Assembly: GCA_964017195.1 (NCBI GenBank)
Contig: CAXHKT010000132.1
Location: forward strand, 251,001 to 315,000
DNA length: 64,000 bases
Source: Siderastrea radians
Taxonomy: Eukaryota > Cnidaria > Anthozoa > Scleractinia > Rhizangiidae
Direction of reading: 5' to 3'
In this document: positions 46,873-57,720 of the stretch, one piece after another
Layout: each line of letters starts with the position of its first letter
How positions within the stretch are numbered: position 1 is the first letter of the stretch
The notes under the pieces: generated by a model
Database searches by the model: none
Seen by the model: the letters and a program-made list of their open reading frames with translations, nothing else
What the model was told of the DNA's origin: nothing
Translations under genes and position numbers: made by a program

Positions 46873-47175
46873 CGCTACACACTACATTTGCCTTTCTGTT
46901 GTTTGAACAGAGGTGATTTTTCCACCCATCGTGTGGACAGAAAAATATTGATTGCTCATGTCCAAAGCACTTCAAGTTCTTCAACCACGCATTTTTAACT
47001 TCATTTTCCCCAACAATCTGTGATCCAAAAGCGAGAGCTCTTTCGTAACCCAGCTGTTTACAAACAACGTCAGCATCATGTTTGTCCCAAAGGTCAGCAC
47101 AGACCCATCCCCAGGTGTTGTGGTAATAAACTTGTACCATGCCATCTTGCGAGGAAAGTCCTTGAACTAAACGGA
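46873..47175 (-). CDS. SRCR domain exon 6 (type B) with two in-frame donors
   Basis: The exon reads VRLVQGLSSQDG, MVQVYYHNTWGWVCADLW, HDADVVCKQLGYERAL, WLKNLKCFGHEQSIFFC and a final VVC. Six cysteines are present. The acceptor is TTTTTAG. Two donors nine bases apart both leave phase 1: GCG|GTGAGG (exon end 46873, 303 bp, stronger by eye) and AAG|GTAGGA (exon end 46864, 312 bp). The flanking introns each contain one TTAA MITE, at 48440-49033 and 46125-46715. Confidence 0.9.
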
Positions 47176-48439
47176 CTAAAAATGTTGCCCATCAGTAACA
47201 AATAAAGCTTTCAATTATAGAGATCCTTCCTACAAATAGGCTTTTAGGATAGGAAATTGTTTTATACGATACATAAACACAGTAGACGATGCAAGATATA
47301 TTTAAAAGGAACAGAATCGGAAGGAATTTTCAAACATAACAGCAACCCCCAAAATGTCCTTTGGGAAATCACAAAACAGAATGTCTATCCGTATAATCGC
47401 ATGTCCTTACTCTATACAGTACGTGGCCCATGGTACGGCCAGTCCGTACTTCGGCAGGTTCTACTTCCTGGTGTAATTTTCCGGAAGAAAACGAAGTTTT
47501 AACAGAAACAAATCTTTCCAAGGATTTATTGATCTTTCTTAGTTTTGATTGGAGGCTTTCCTGTTGCTAGTGAAGGCGAGAATTTCAAGTTAACGCAAAG
47601 GTACCTTGGTGAATGTTGTTTTGGCGTCATTAATTTGTTCATGGCGTCTTAAATTACTTGGTTATATTACGAATTCATGCACATTCGAATAAGTGCACTA
47701 AGAAATCTAACTTGTGGTGTACGTGTTGTAAAAGAAATGTTTTTTCGACTAAACAAAAACATTTTAGCCAACAGGTTGGATGTGCAACCAAATTTTGGAA
47801 TTAATATTTTAATTAAAAGTAATTTTGCGGACTATAGCGTGGTCTGGCCGCCGACAGCAACATATCTGAACCTCAAAACGTACTGGATGATAGCGAGCCA
47901 AAAACGTGATGAAAGCAAAAGAGTCTCACAAAGTTACTCCTTTCGTACAATTAAATTTATTTAAATGTGAAAAAAAAAGACAAAATAAAGTAATAACTTA
48001 GTTCCTTTTGCAGTCAAAAGCCATTCTCTTGACTCTTGCAATCAAGTGCAGTACTTTAATTTCTTTAAGGTCGACGAAACAAAGCTCTCTACTCTGATTT
48101 TTTTTATTTTTCGAATTTTTAAAAAAGCGTTTAAAAATATACAGGACTTTACATCAGATGGGACTTAGAACTTTTTTTAGCGTACAGTCTACGTGCGCTT
48201 TCAAAGCGGCTGGACTACAGAACAGCTGGCTGGACAACGGGCCTTCTAACCGAACCGCCACTTGCGATAATGAAGGATTACCGAGCAAACACAGAAACTG
48301 TTCGCTTTTCACGTGTTAGTGGAATGTTGCAGTAACTTACGAGACAAATCTAAGGTCACTACTGCTCTTGTGAGGTAAGAAAGACACGCTCGCGTAGTTT
48401 TCGTCAGGACCACGGACCACATACCGTAGTGGCAGTTAA

Positions 48440-49033
48440 CCCTATTTAGGCTTGGGGAGGGGGGGCACATTGTGCCCGCGCTGACTTTAACGAACTATAA
48501 CTTTTAAACGGCTGGCCAAATAATCACCAAATCTGATGACTTTTCCTAAAATTTATCAGAGAATATTATCCTGTGTCAATGACGTGTCTATGATGATTGA
48601 CGTTTCCATAGCAACCGTCTTCTCAGGAGTGTATTTTGACTATTTTCTGTCGTTTTTCAGTCGTTTTTTCAGTTTTTTACCCTTAGTTTGTAAGAAAAAG
48701 GTAATCCTTTGCTTTTTTGTGCTCATTTTGATTAAGTATGTTTGCTAGAACAAATTCATGTATTTGTCGATGTCGTCATTGTCAACTGTATGACTGCAGG
48801 TTTGGGATCCACGATGGCGGCCTCAAATTCAAAATGGCGGGTTTGTGACGCCATTATGACGTCATGACACATCATAATTGATACTTCATAATACCAATCT
48901 GTTAAGCTAATGACGTGCTAAATACATGCCACGTTTCATCACAAGAGCGTTAATACTTTTCGAGATCTGTAGGGGGGGCACTTTGTGCCCCCCCCAGGCT
49001 CAGAAACTCCAAAAAAGCCCAGGCGAAATAGGG
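48440..49033. mobile_element. piggyBac-like MITE, best-preserved copy (594 bp)
   Basis: Ends CCCTATTTAGGCTTGG and, inverted, CCCTATTTCGCCTGGG; TTAA on both sides (48436-48439, 49034-49037). Subterminal GGGGGGGCAC-TTGTGCCC motifs at both ends are inverted too. It lies in the intron between SRCR exons 5 and 6. Confidence 0.85.
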
Positions 49034-49457
49034 TTAAGTGCAGTACAAGTAAACAACATGCTATTATGCTATGTATATCATTACATTTGAGAATCAGCAA
49101 ATATTGTTAAATGGAAAGATAAGAATTTCAGTTGCGATATGCAATCCACTAAAATATGTTTTATAATGAAGGGCCAACTACCGTCGTGCTGAGTTTAGCC
49201 TATCGACAGGTCTCGAAAGGAGAATGAAAGGGAAATCCGGGGGAGCGAACCTAGAAAAGGAAGCATAATTTGCAAGACGGGAGCGTGACTTGCGTTCAAG
49301 TCTCTCCCTCTCGCTCAACCTTCGCGAATCATTTCCCTGCAAACCCTTTCGGGACTGGCCACCCAGGCGATACTGAGTCACCTTAAAGCAATATTAACTC
49401 CCTAACTAATTATTATTGCATATAACTGGATACTGCATATTGTTTTATTAGATTTAC

Positions 49458-49763
49458 CGGATTGAGCACAAACTGCACTTGGGCTACGCCATGCCTGATA
49501 ACATGCCTGCCGAGACATAAATCTACAATCGGATACTGAATTCTCTTGTCCCATGCAATGGATGTGATTCATGGCAATCATTACACTTCCTGGTCCAAAA
49601 GCTGGCCATGATGGTGCTGCGACAGCTCCGTCATACCCCAACTGACGGCAAACTGCGTTCGATTCGTATAGATCCCACTCCATACCGCATACTGTACCCC
49701 ATATGCCGTTGAAAAGAATTTCAAAGCGGCCTTCAAGAGCTGAAGGCCCATCAGCTAAGCGAA
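49458..49763 (-). CDS. SRCR domain exon 5 (type A)
   Basis: This 306-bp phase 1-1 exon opens VRLADGPSALEG and continues RFEILFNGIWGTVCGMEWD, YESNAVCRQLGYDGAV, IAMNHIHCMGQENSVSDC and ends SAVCA. Six cysteines are present, but the fifth sits in a divergent loop (RQACYQAW). The acceptor is TTTGATAG and the donor CCG|GTAAAT. It is an A-type domain more diverged than exons 1 and 3. Confidence 0.92.
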
Positions 49764-49878
49764 CTATCAAACAAAAAGGCAAAGATCAACAGTGGACATA
49801 TTTAGCGCAAGAAATTAGAATATATTGCGCTAGAGCCTAATTTTCAATACTAATCTTTGGTTTGCAATAACAAAACAC

Positions 49879-51937
49879 TTTAAGAGGCTCTGACTGTAAA
49901 TATCGAGAATCGTTGGACAAGCTCAAAAAATCGAAAATCCTGATAACTTGCCAGAAGAACACCTTTGGGGAGCTATCTTCGAAAATATTACTTAAACCTT
50001 CTGGGATTCTATTGTTTTCGAGAAATTCGGAAAAAACGGTTTTGCCTAATTAATTATGCAAAAATCAGGTTTAAAATTAAACAAATTGAATGCGCTTGTT
50101 TGTAAACAACTTGCAACGCCAGAAAACAATTTTAACTTTAAATAATAGCAATACTCTTCTACTTTCTATCAACGGGAATTGCATGGAGTTTTGCTTTATT
50201 TATGTGGTTTTGTGGTTCTTTGAAACAAAGGCATTTTGCGCACTTCCCAAAAAGGCAAAAATTAGTAAACTTCAGAGGCTTAAGATAGGTCTTGGTATGT
50301 CTAATATCGATAATCTTCATTTATCTTTCTGAAGAATTACGAACAACTTTGGAAAATTGTTGGTGAAACTTAAGAGAGCAGTGGGTTATCATATTTTGTC
50401 AGATGTCTTTACTCTGCAGCACCAGTGTCCTTTCTTTGCTATTTGCAGTTTCTTCGGGAAAACACTAATGTTCTCGAAAATCCAAACGGTTTCTTTTATT
50501 AATCATTAAAGTTGACGTACACGTATAAATTGAGAGCTAAAATGGCTGTATAAGGTAAGGAACACAAAGTACAACTCAAAATAATCAAGTCACGCAACCA
50601 ATCACTGCACGTTCATGCGCAAACGTGAAAATATTCTTCAATGAAAATCTTTTCCTTTAAAACTGTGAAAGATTTCTCAGCGATCTTGCAAAGTAAAACC
50701 AAAAAAACTGTGTATTGATATCTCTTAGATATACAGCCGCATTAAGAACCGGCATAAAACCGACCCCGTCCGTGGTTTGCGTTTAATTTTAAACATATTT
50801 ATACAAGTGTAATAATTTTGATAGAAACAGCACATGTTTTGACAAATACGTATAAATCATAATAATAATAATGATGCACTTTTGCTTCCTGGCCAAAATA
50901 GTGTCATTTCAAAAAGTCGCCCAAAGTCTTAGTAGCCGTTTGAAAAGAGCGATCGAGTCACGTACACAACAACATACTACGTCGCAGTTTTCTTCTCTCG
51001 AAGAGAAAGGTGTCATATGTATACGAAACTAATTCTAGACTTGCCTGTCGGAATTTTCGTCCCAGCAGAATATCAACTGCACATGACAGTATGTCCCAAA
51101 CACAGGGATGCGTACGGTATTCGCTGGAGAACTAGCCATGCATAAAACAGCGGCCAATGTAGGAGACCGCATTCAAAAACTGCCATAAGTAGGTTGACAA
51201 ATTGACAAAAATATTCACGTGACACGGGTCACGCAACAACTTGTGTAGAACTTTTAAAGCTTCTTCTCCTTCTCTTCAGTTTTACGTAGAAATAGTACAA
51301 GCCCAAAACAATGCAAGAATAGATTGAAGAAGTGTTTTAGTCCATTCTTTGTGTATCGTCAGTGAATAAAATCCTCTAAATTAAGCTCACCCAAACTACT
51401 ACTTTTCATTTCATTCATTTCATTATGCAAATTTTGGCAACACTGGTTCGCGAATTTTTGTTTTTGTAAGCGCGAGCCTGAATTGCCCAGATTTTTTATT
51501 TCATATCATAATAGAAGTAGGGCCAAACTTTATCACAAGCCTCTAGTTTACCAATTTTTGCCTTTTTCCGAAGTGCGCAAAATGCCTTTGTTTCAAAGAA
51601 CCACCAAACCACATAAATAAAGCAAAACTCCCTGCAATTCCCATTGTTAGAAAGTATAAGGGTATTGCTATCATTTAAAACTAAAATTATTTTCTGGCGT
51701 TGCAAACGGTTTTAAAGCAAGCGGTTTCAATTTGTTTAATTTTAAGCCCGATTATTGCGTAATAAATTAAGCAAAACCGTTTCTCCGAATTTCCCGAAAA
51801 CAATAGAATCCCAGAAGGTTTAAGTAATATTTTCGAAGATAGCTCCCCAAAGGTGTTCTTCTGGCAAGTTATCAGGATTATCGATTTTCTGAGCTTGTCC
51901 GCCGATTCTCGATATTTACAGTCAGAGCCTCTTAAAA
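49879..51937. mobile_element. Long-inverted-repeat (fold-back) element, 2.1 kb
   Basis: Arms of about 400 bp (49879-50285, 51530-51937) are inverted copies sharing TAAGAGGCTCTGACTGTAAA, TATCGAGAATCG, CTTGCCAGAAGAACACCTTT, CCTTCTGGGATTCTATTGTT and AAAGGCATTTTGCGCACTTC. Matching short frames in both arms arise from this symmetry and are not genes. It sits in the intron between SRCR exons 4 and 5. No transposase. Confidence 0.88.
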
Positions 51938-52189
51938 AGTTACGACGTTAGTCGATAGAGAGTCAAGATGCCTATTGTGATGGTGACTAGATGTAACGTC
52001 AAACGTTCAATTACCTAATGCTGCTATTGTCTGAGCCCTATTCAGTTTGGAGGTGAAGGGGGGAGGGGGTAGACAAGAGGGTGCTATTATGACTTGGTGA
52101 ACCCGTATAGCTAAAGCGGAGCTCCCGCGCGTATCTGCCGCCCTCGCAAGCGGAGCACCATACTCATAGCAGAGAGCACGGTAGGCTAT

Positions 52190-53430
52190 AGCGGAGCCCT
52201 CGAGGGCATGGATAGGGGATTTTGGTAACCCATCGATGCAAGAAATTTTGGTTGTGACGTCAGCTTCCGTCCTTCCGTCCGTCCGTCTTCCCGTACAGAC
52301 TCTGGGGGGGGGGGAGGGGAGTCCCAAGGCGACCCAACGGGGGGAGGAGAGTGCCATCTTTTCTTGGCGGGAAATCGCTTGTTGCTTTTGCGAACCGGGT
52401 TTTTTTTCTTGGCGGAAAATCGCTTGATCATCGTCGCTTTTGAAAAAGAGGTTTTTAGCAAAACAATCGTTCGACGGTCTTGAAGTTTTAAACTTGGAAA
52501 ACATATCTGATATCCATAATTGGAAAGAAAAAGTTCAAAAGAATACTAAGTTGTCTTTGTGGCAAAAGGCGAAAAGTTCAAGTTACGAAATTCTCTTCGG
52601 GGTCTTTATCTTTGCTTTCTTTACGGCGGAAAGCATGTCCTTTTCTGAAACGCAATCGCGTAAGTGAAGTTTGTAAAGGGTTTAACGTACATTATTTTGA
52701 GCATTACGGTCAAAGAAATTACGTTTTGAAAAGGGAATTTCATTTATGCGATTAGATGTGTGTCGACGTTTAAAAAAAAAACTATTAGAAAACGCGCTCA
52801 GATTTGAGACAGATGTAGTCTTGAGTATTTTGTGCCCAGCCGATATTACTTGCGTAAACGGACCCACGATGCGGGAAGTGTATCGCGAATTTCATTTTAA
52901 TAAGTATAAAGTGATGGATTTTCGAATGAACTTTTCAAAAATGATTTTCCTCACCATTATTTGTGTTTGTTCACTCAAAACATTTCGTCAAAGCACAGTT
53001 TTAAGACAACAGCACTGATCTAATTTGCACAAGCATCACTTCGGTGAGATGTCGGCGAAACGTTGTTTTGAATTTTGACTGTCGGGTCCATATCTTTTTG
53101 CAATTGTCGATTTTATTGTCCTAGAAGTTTTCAATAGTAATAATCTTTTAAGCGAAGCAGTCGTCGGTTTAAAGCTATTTTATCCGACAAGCTTCCAATA
53201 ACTGTTCTGTGCATTTCTCAAAGCGCCCAAATTCATACACTTTGCGGCTTCAAAACTTAAGCTTATGTCTTAGTTTTCAGCATGTTTTGGTTTGGTTTTT
53301 CGATGATCTCCAGTAAGAGATAGAAATAATTATCCAAGTAACTATGAGCGAAGTAGTTTTTGGTTTAAAACAATTATATCCGATAAGTTTCCAGAAATTA
53401 TAGTTATGTGGATCCCTCAAAGCGCCTGAA
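52190..53430 (-). repeat. Dispersed repeat family R, copy 3 (inverted)
   Basis: Same blocks as the other R copies but reversed: GGAGCCC-near-GGTAACC start, GGTTGTGACGTCA, CCGTCCGTCCGTC, TTTCTTGGCGGGAAATCGC, and at the far end CCGATAAGTTTCCAGAAATT and CCTCAAAGCGCC. It lies in the intron between SRCR exons 4 and 5. Confidence 0.72.
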
Positions 53431-53747
53431 TTTATATAGTTCGTGGCAGCTAATCTTACGCTATATTCCTTGGATAATTTACAGATACTTCCTAGTAAAA
53501 TGTCAAAGAAATTTAATTTATTCCTACTTGGCTTTTTCCTTTTCTCTCTCTTTCTTATTGTTATTGTTTTTTGTCATTTTTATAGGACAACGTTATTGCA
53601 ATTAGGTGTATTAGCTGTTGAAATAAGCACACTCTCTCCAGTAACCGCCCTTTTTTGAACTACCAAAAGTAAATTTGCACGCGGGGCACTAAATGGAATC
53701 ATTGCGATAAAACGCTTCGGTAAACTATTTTGTTTCAATATTTTTAC

Positions 53748-54065
53748 CTTCTCGTTCTTTGCACGTGGTCCAGGCTGTTTTTCCATTGGGACATTCATCT
53801 GATCTTCTTTTATCACGGACACAAGAGAATAAAGAACTTTCCTTTCCAGTGCATTGCAAATTGTTCAGCCATGAAGGGATTCCTGTTTCCGTGATATTTT
53901 GAATTTCAAAGCCTGTTAACAACGATCCGTTGAATCCCATCATTCGGCACGCCACATCAGCATCTTGTTTATTCCACTTATCAGCACAAACCCATCCCCA
54001 GGTCTTGTTGTAATTCACTTGAACCAGTCCTTTTCGGGAAGATTGTCCACCTACAAAGCGAACTC
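53748..54065 (-). CDS. SRCR domain exon 4 (type B) with tandem acceptor
   Basis: The exon encodes VRFVGGQSSRKG, the B-type core LVQVNYNKTWGWVCADKW, QDADVACRMMGF, WLNNLQCTGKESSLFSC and a final TTC. Six cysteines are present. The upstream edge is a CAGGAG tandem acceptor: using CAG the exon starts at 54065 (318 bp), using GAG it starts at 54062 (315 bp). Both keep phase 1 and differ by one residue before VRF. The donor is AAG|GTAAAA. The next intron (3,984 bp) holds a repeat-family copy and a long inverted-repeat element. Confidence 0.92.
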
Positions 54066-54137
54066 CTGGAACGTGGGAGTGAAAATGTCAACATGCGCTC
54101 CCGATCAAGCTACCTCTTTTCTGGTCTTTACATGAAG

Positions 54138-54265
54138 CAATTGCCCCTCTAGCACATTAAAAGTATAAATCGGATCCGGCTACTGTTCGAGAGAGTGCTG
54201 CATTCTCTCGAATAGTACCCGGATCCGATTAATACTTTTAACGTGCTTTAAGAGAGGGGCAATTG
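54138..54265. mobile_element. Palindromic mini-element in a receptor intron (128 bp)
   Basis: Arms of about 55 bp: CAATTGCCCCTCT, then a TTAAAAGTAT block, CGGATCCGG and TCGAGAGA, paired with their complements across a loop near GTGCTGCAT. It fills over a third of the 348-bp intron between SRCR exons 3 and 4. Confidence 0.88.
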
Positions 54266-54413
54266 TGTAATGTAAATATGACTAATATTCTCCTTAAAAG
54301 ACCAGTAAAGCGGTAGCTGTAACAGTGTTTCTATCTATCCCAATATGTGGTATTTAACTTTAATTCCAATCTCTATAAACCTTAACAGTGAGTAATGTGG
54401 ATTGAAGGATTAC

Positions 54414-54716
54414 CTGGTGTGCACACTACACCAGCAGCGTCATTAAAACAATACGACCTCCAGCCGTCGTGGTCACACTCTGACAAGGAACTCTCATTTC
54501 CTGTACATCGTACGCTATATCTCCATCTGCTTCCTGTTCCTCTCCCAAAAGCTGCGAACTTTGTTTCTGTCAAAGCGCCTTCGAATCCAAGTTGACGGCA
54601 AACTACGTTGGCGTCTTTTAAATCCCAGTGGCGACTACAGACTGCTTCCCAGATTCCCCTGTTATACACTTCAACTCGCCCTTGAAAAGCCACATTACCT
54701 CCGCCAATCAATCGAA
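54414..54716 (-). CDS. SRCR domain exon 3 (type A)
   Basis: This 303-bp phase 1-1 exon encodes VRLIGGGN, RVEVYNRGIWEAVCSRHWD, the LKDANVVCRQLGF helix, a RYSVRCTGNESSLSEC segment and a final AAGVVC. All six expected cysteines are present. The acceptor is CTACAG and the donor CAG|GTAATCC. The usual WGTVC is WEAVC here. It pairs with the following type B exon across a 348-bp intron, the shortest in the gene, which contains the palindrome at 54138-54265. Confidence 0.92.
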
Positions 54717-55365
54717 CTGTAGCAAAAAAAACTCATCAACTTACCAAATGTACTGCGCAATCGCAATTCAGAGTATACTATTGAATTAGATCCTTAGTCA
54801 GCTAGACTGTATTGCATGTTCTCTCAGTTTGTTGAGACGTTAAGCCGTTCAACTTCTGTCCTACCCCTTGTCGGTCGCTTAGTGTAGTGCTTTCCTGTGT
54901 ATTTTCTTATTTTAGGATTCAATACTTTCTTGTTGGTATTTTTGCATAATTCACTTCAGATTCAACTTGCTCTAAACATGCGTCTTAGTATTAATAATTC
55001 GGCCGTCTTGGTGAACTCAAAATTGAACTACCAGTAAGGGACGTTAAATATCCACTTCACTGATTGAAAAAGATTTGGAAAAGTCGTTTTCGGTTCTGTA
55101 GTCATGTCTGTTAACATATTTATCCACAGGTTGGGTAAGTGGGAAATATAACAGAATAAACTGATCTGAAAGAGGTTACCATAGGTGCCTTATCATTTAA
55201 ATGGTGGCTTCCGATACCACTTCTCAAATGAACATATGCCCTTGAAAAACTGCGATACAAAAATTGTCTTATCTTTAGCATTATTAGTTGAACATCGTTT
55301 TTTTGTAACAGAAACGAATCCAATTAAGCTTTAAAGAAAAAAGAAAAGATGTAGTTAGATTATAC

Positions 55366-55677
55366 CTACTGGTCCGCATACCACACCAGCTCTTCTGTTT
55401 CCTTCGCAGTCTTGAACTCCCAAACTTTCATGAACGCATGAAAAGAGAGAGCGTTCATTTCCAGTACACTGCATGTTGTTAAGCCAATAGTGGTATTTCG
55501 TTTCTTTGCTTTCTTCTTTTTCCTTGAATGGTGTTAATGATCCATCAAAGCCCATCATTCGGCAGGCCACATCAGCATCTTGTTTGTCCCACTGATTTGC
55601 ACACACCCAGCCCCAAGTCTTGTTGTAATAAACTTGCACAAGACCTTCTCGGAGTGATGGCCCTTCAACTAGACGAA
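55366..55677 (-). CDS. SRCR domain exon 2 (type B)
   Basis: This 312-bp phase 1-1 exon starts VRLVEGPSLREG and holds the B-type signature LVQVYYNKTWGWVCANQWDK followed by QDADVACRMMGF. Six cysteines are present: WVC, VAC, MQC, FSC, QDC, VVC. The central loop is charged and unlike type A (KEKEESKETK). The acceptor is TTTTACAAG and the donor TAG|GTATAA. It closely resembles exon 4 at 53748-54065, as expected if the A-B pair was duplicated. The intron upstream contains a short MITE at 55740-55823. Confidence 0.92.
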
Positions 55678-55739
55678 CTTGTAAAATGCAAAAGAACAAT
55701 AACATATTTGGGTTATCTTTAAGTTTCTAACTAAGATTT

Positions 55740-55823
55740 AGCCTCCAACGCAGACATTTTTTGGGCTCTTGTGGGAGGAATGGATTGCGTGACGAGTACT
55801 AAGGACGTTTACGTTGGAGACTA
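55740..55823. mobile_element. Short inverted-repeat MITE, copy 2 (84 bp)
   Basis: It starts AGCCTCCAACGCAGAC and ends ACGTTGGAGACT. The interior GGATTGCGTGAC-AGTACTAAGG matches 23034-23125. It lies in the intron between SRCR exons 1 and 2. Confidence 0.75.
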
Positions 55824-57013
55824 CTAAAGGTTGGGCCAATAACATTGTAACTCGTTATACGTCCCAACTCAAACGCCTTTTTGACTGGACAAGGCCGTGC
55901 CACGTGCCATGGGTCAATACAGTCTAACCCCCTAGGGCGAACAAAAGTCACTAACTCCCTAGGGAAACAACAACTTCAGCTTTCGACTCGCACGTGATCA
56001 GGTCTTGCACCTTGAAACCGCGGCAAGTTTGTGTCCAGCCGCGTCAAGAATATATATTTTTTTCCCAGTCATGGCCACGATGCGCTTTCAATTAAAGTCC
56101 GAACAAAAAGAGAAATTCAACAACTGATACGGGATAAAAGCTCGAAGTCCATAATCAACGCAACACAAAATGCTGTTAAAACCTTTATAAAAGCGTTCTT
56201 TGAGGATAAAACTTACAACAAAGCGTAGAAGAGCTAAACAAGACGGATCTCAACTCCTTGCTCACGTATGTAATTTGTTCTATTTTTGAGTTGGGAGGTA
56301 GAACAAAACACTTAATGACTGGCCCCATGGGAAACAGTGGGTTTTGTTTTCCCTCCACCTTCTTTTTTAAATGACTTGTCTACCTTACTCTTGCACGTAC
56401 AAGCAGCTCAAACTCCAGCTATGGCACAAGGAATGGGGATTAATGGAACCCTCTCTTGGGTTTTTGATGTGTTGCAATATTTCGAAAAGATTTTGCGTTT
56501 GGTAGATAGCCTGAGATGAGGTCAACATTACAGGAATATTATAGGATATAGCGCTGCTGTGAGCCTGCGATGTCATCCAAAATGCTGGCCATCTTGGATT
56601 GCACTCAAAATTAGAAATTATAAAAAACGGCGGAAATTAAACATGTTTATGATAGAAACGTGAAAAAGGATATAATTGAACACTTTTCTGTTTCATATAG
56701 ACGTTTTATCCGTTTTTTACCGAAAAAAACGGTAAAAAGTGTATTTGTTTCAAAAATGGCTTGACCACACGGAGCTGCTTATGACGACATATCTGGTAAC
56801 AACCTATCTTGGCACCAAACTTTGCGATAATGGGTTTAATGGCTAAGCGTGCGGCTACTAAAAACGGAAGGTGCTAATAGCAAATCTTGAATACTTTAAG
56901 AAAAACGTTACGAGGAGTGGCATGCATCCCCCCTCCTTCTGTACGTCCGAGGAATGAAAAAAAAAGGCAGAATTTAAATTACATTGAGAAATGATTTTAT
57001 TGTTAACAATTAC
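55824..57013. other. Receptor intron, no gene recognised
   Basis: Rest of the first visible intron. A plus-strand frame at 56031-56228 has no domain. A GCTGGCCATCTTGGATTG word near 56583 resembles those in the MITEs. Confidence 0.5.
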
Positions 57014-57328
57014 CTGACAGCAGACAAATTACTCCTGCATCTTCACCGTGATCACAGTTGCTTTTTCCCCACCCAAGGTGCTCACACTCTGTCAATGATC
57101 TTTCATTTCCTCGACAATGTACGTTATCCATCCATATGTGTCCTTTTCCCCTACCAAAAGTGGCATCCTTGGCGGCTATCACTGCTCCACCGAATCCAAG
57201 CTGACGACAAATAACGTCGGCGTCTTTCAAATCCCAATAGTCATCGCACACTGTTCCCCAGGTTCCATTGTAAAACACTTCAACTCTGCCTTGGTGGGGT
57301 CCATTACCATTACCGACCAGCCGAACAT
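57014..57328 (-). CDS. SRCR domain exon 1 (type A)
   Basis: This 315-bp exon encodes one complete SRCR domain. It opens with the VRLVGNG strand, then [16 protein letters not shown], a [11 protein letters not shown] helix, an IWMDNVHC strand, and ends GEDAGVIC. It has six cysteines in the group A pattern, lacking C1 and C4. Acceptor TTCTCCTAG and donor CAG|GTAATT give phase 1 at both ends. It is closest to the SRCR consensus of the seven and is the most 5' exon recognised. A start codon is not part of it, so a signal-peptide exon should lie further upstream. Confidence 0.93.
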
Positions 57329-57720
57329 CTAGGAGAAGATCACGACGCAGACTAATGCAATAAAATGTGGTCATCTGCTTTTAGTTTAAAACCGAAGGAG
57401 TATTTCAGAATTCCAGCACAACAAAAATAAAAATTGATTTTTGCGCACAATAGTTTTATGATCAGGCATAAGAAGTAGCCACATTCAGACTGAGTTCAAT
57501 TGATTGTTGATTGATTGATTGATTGAGTGATTGAATGATTGATTGAGTACTTGTTTTTCTGTTACTGAGAGACACCCCATACTAAAATCGTTCTAAAATC
57601 GTACTAAAATTTGCCATTCGTCAAAATTTACCGGGCTTATTTGATTACAGAGGAACAATCAAGTAAACCAAAACGAAAGTATCGTATAATGCAAATTGAG
57701 ATATCAGAATAATAAAGCTT
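57329..57720. other. No gene recognised; (TTGA)n tract
   Basis: Upstream of the first recognised SRCR exon. A TTGATTGA microsatellite lies at about 57498-57546. No signal-peptide exon or promoter could be identified. Confidence 0.5.

Larger units (their letters stand above)
30398..57328 (-). other. Gene model: multi-SRCR, FN3, single-pass transmembrane receptor (10 exons seen, incomplete)
   Basis: Ten minus-strand exons join into one open frame of 2,939 coding bases. Order 5' to 3': SRCR exons at 57014-57328, 55366-55677, 54414-54716, 53748-54065, 49458-49763, 46873-47175, 45409-45744; FN3 at 37298-37585; linker at 36399-36506; transmembrane and tail at 30398-30747. Every internal junction is phase 1 with AG/GT borders, so any domain exon could be added or lost without a frameshift. 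Introns run from 348 bp to 7.8 kb and are full of repeats. The product would be a type I surface receptor with a scavenger-receptor-like ectodomain. SRCR proteins in animals commonly bind microbial or endogenous polyanionic ligands; the ligand here is unknown. No start codon, signal peptide or final exon was found. That the SRCR block and the FN3/TM block form one transcript is inferred from strand, phase and order. The long 45.4-37.6 kb intron is the weakest link. Confidence 0.8.

Noticed and set aside
50090..51705. Two similar short frames (about 70-80 codons) with FCFIYVV-WFFETKAFCA
   Set aside because: They are the same sequence read in the two inverted arms of the fold-back element. No domain, and stops interrupt elsewhere in the arms.
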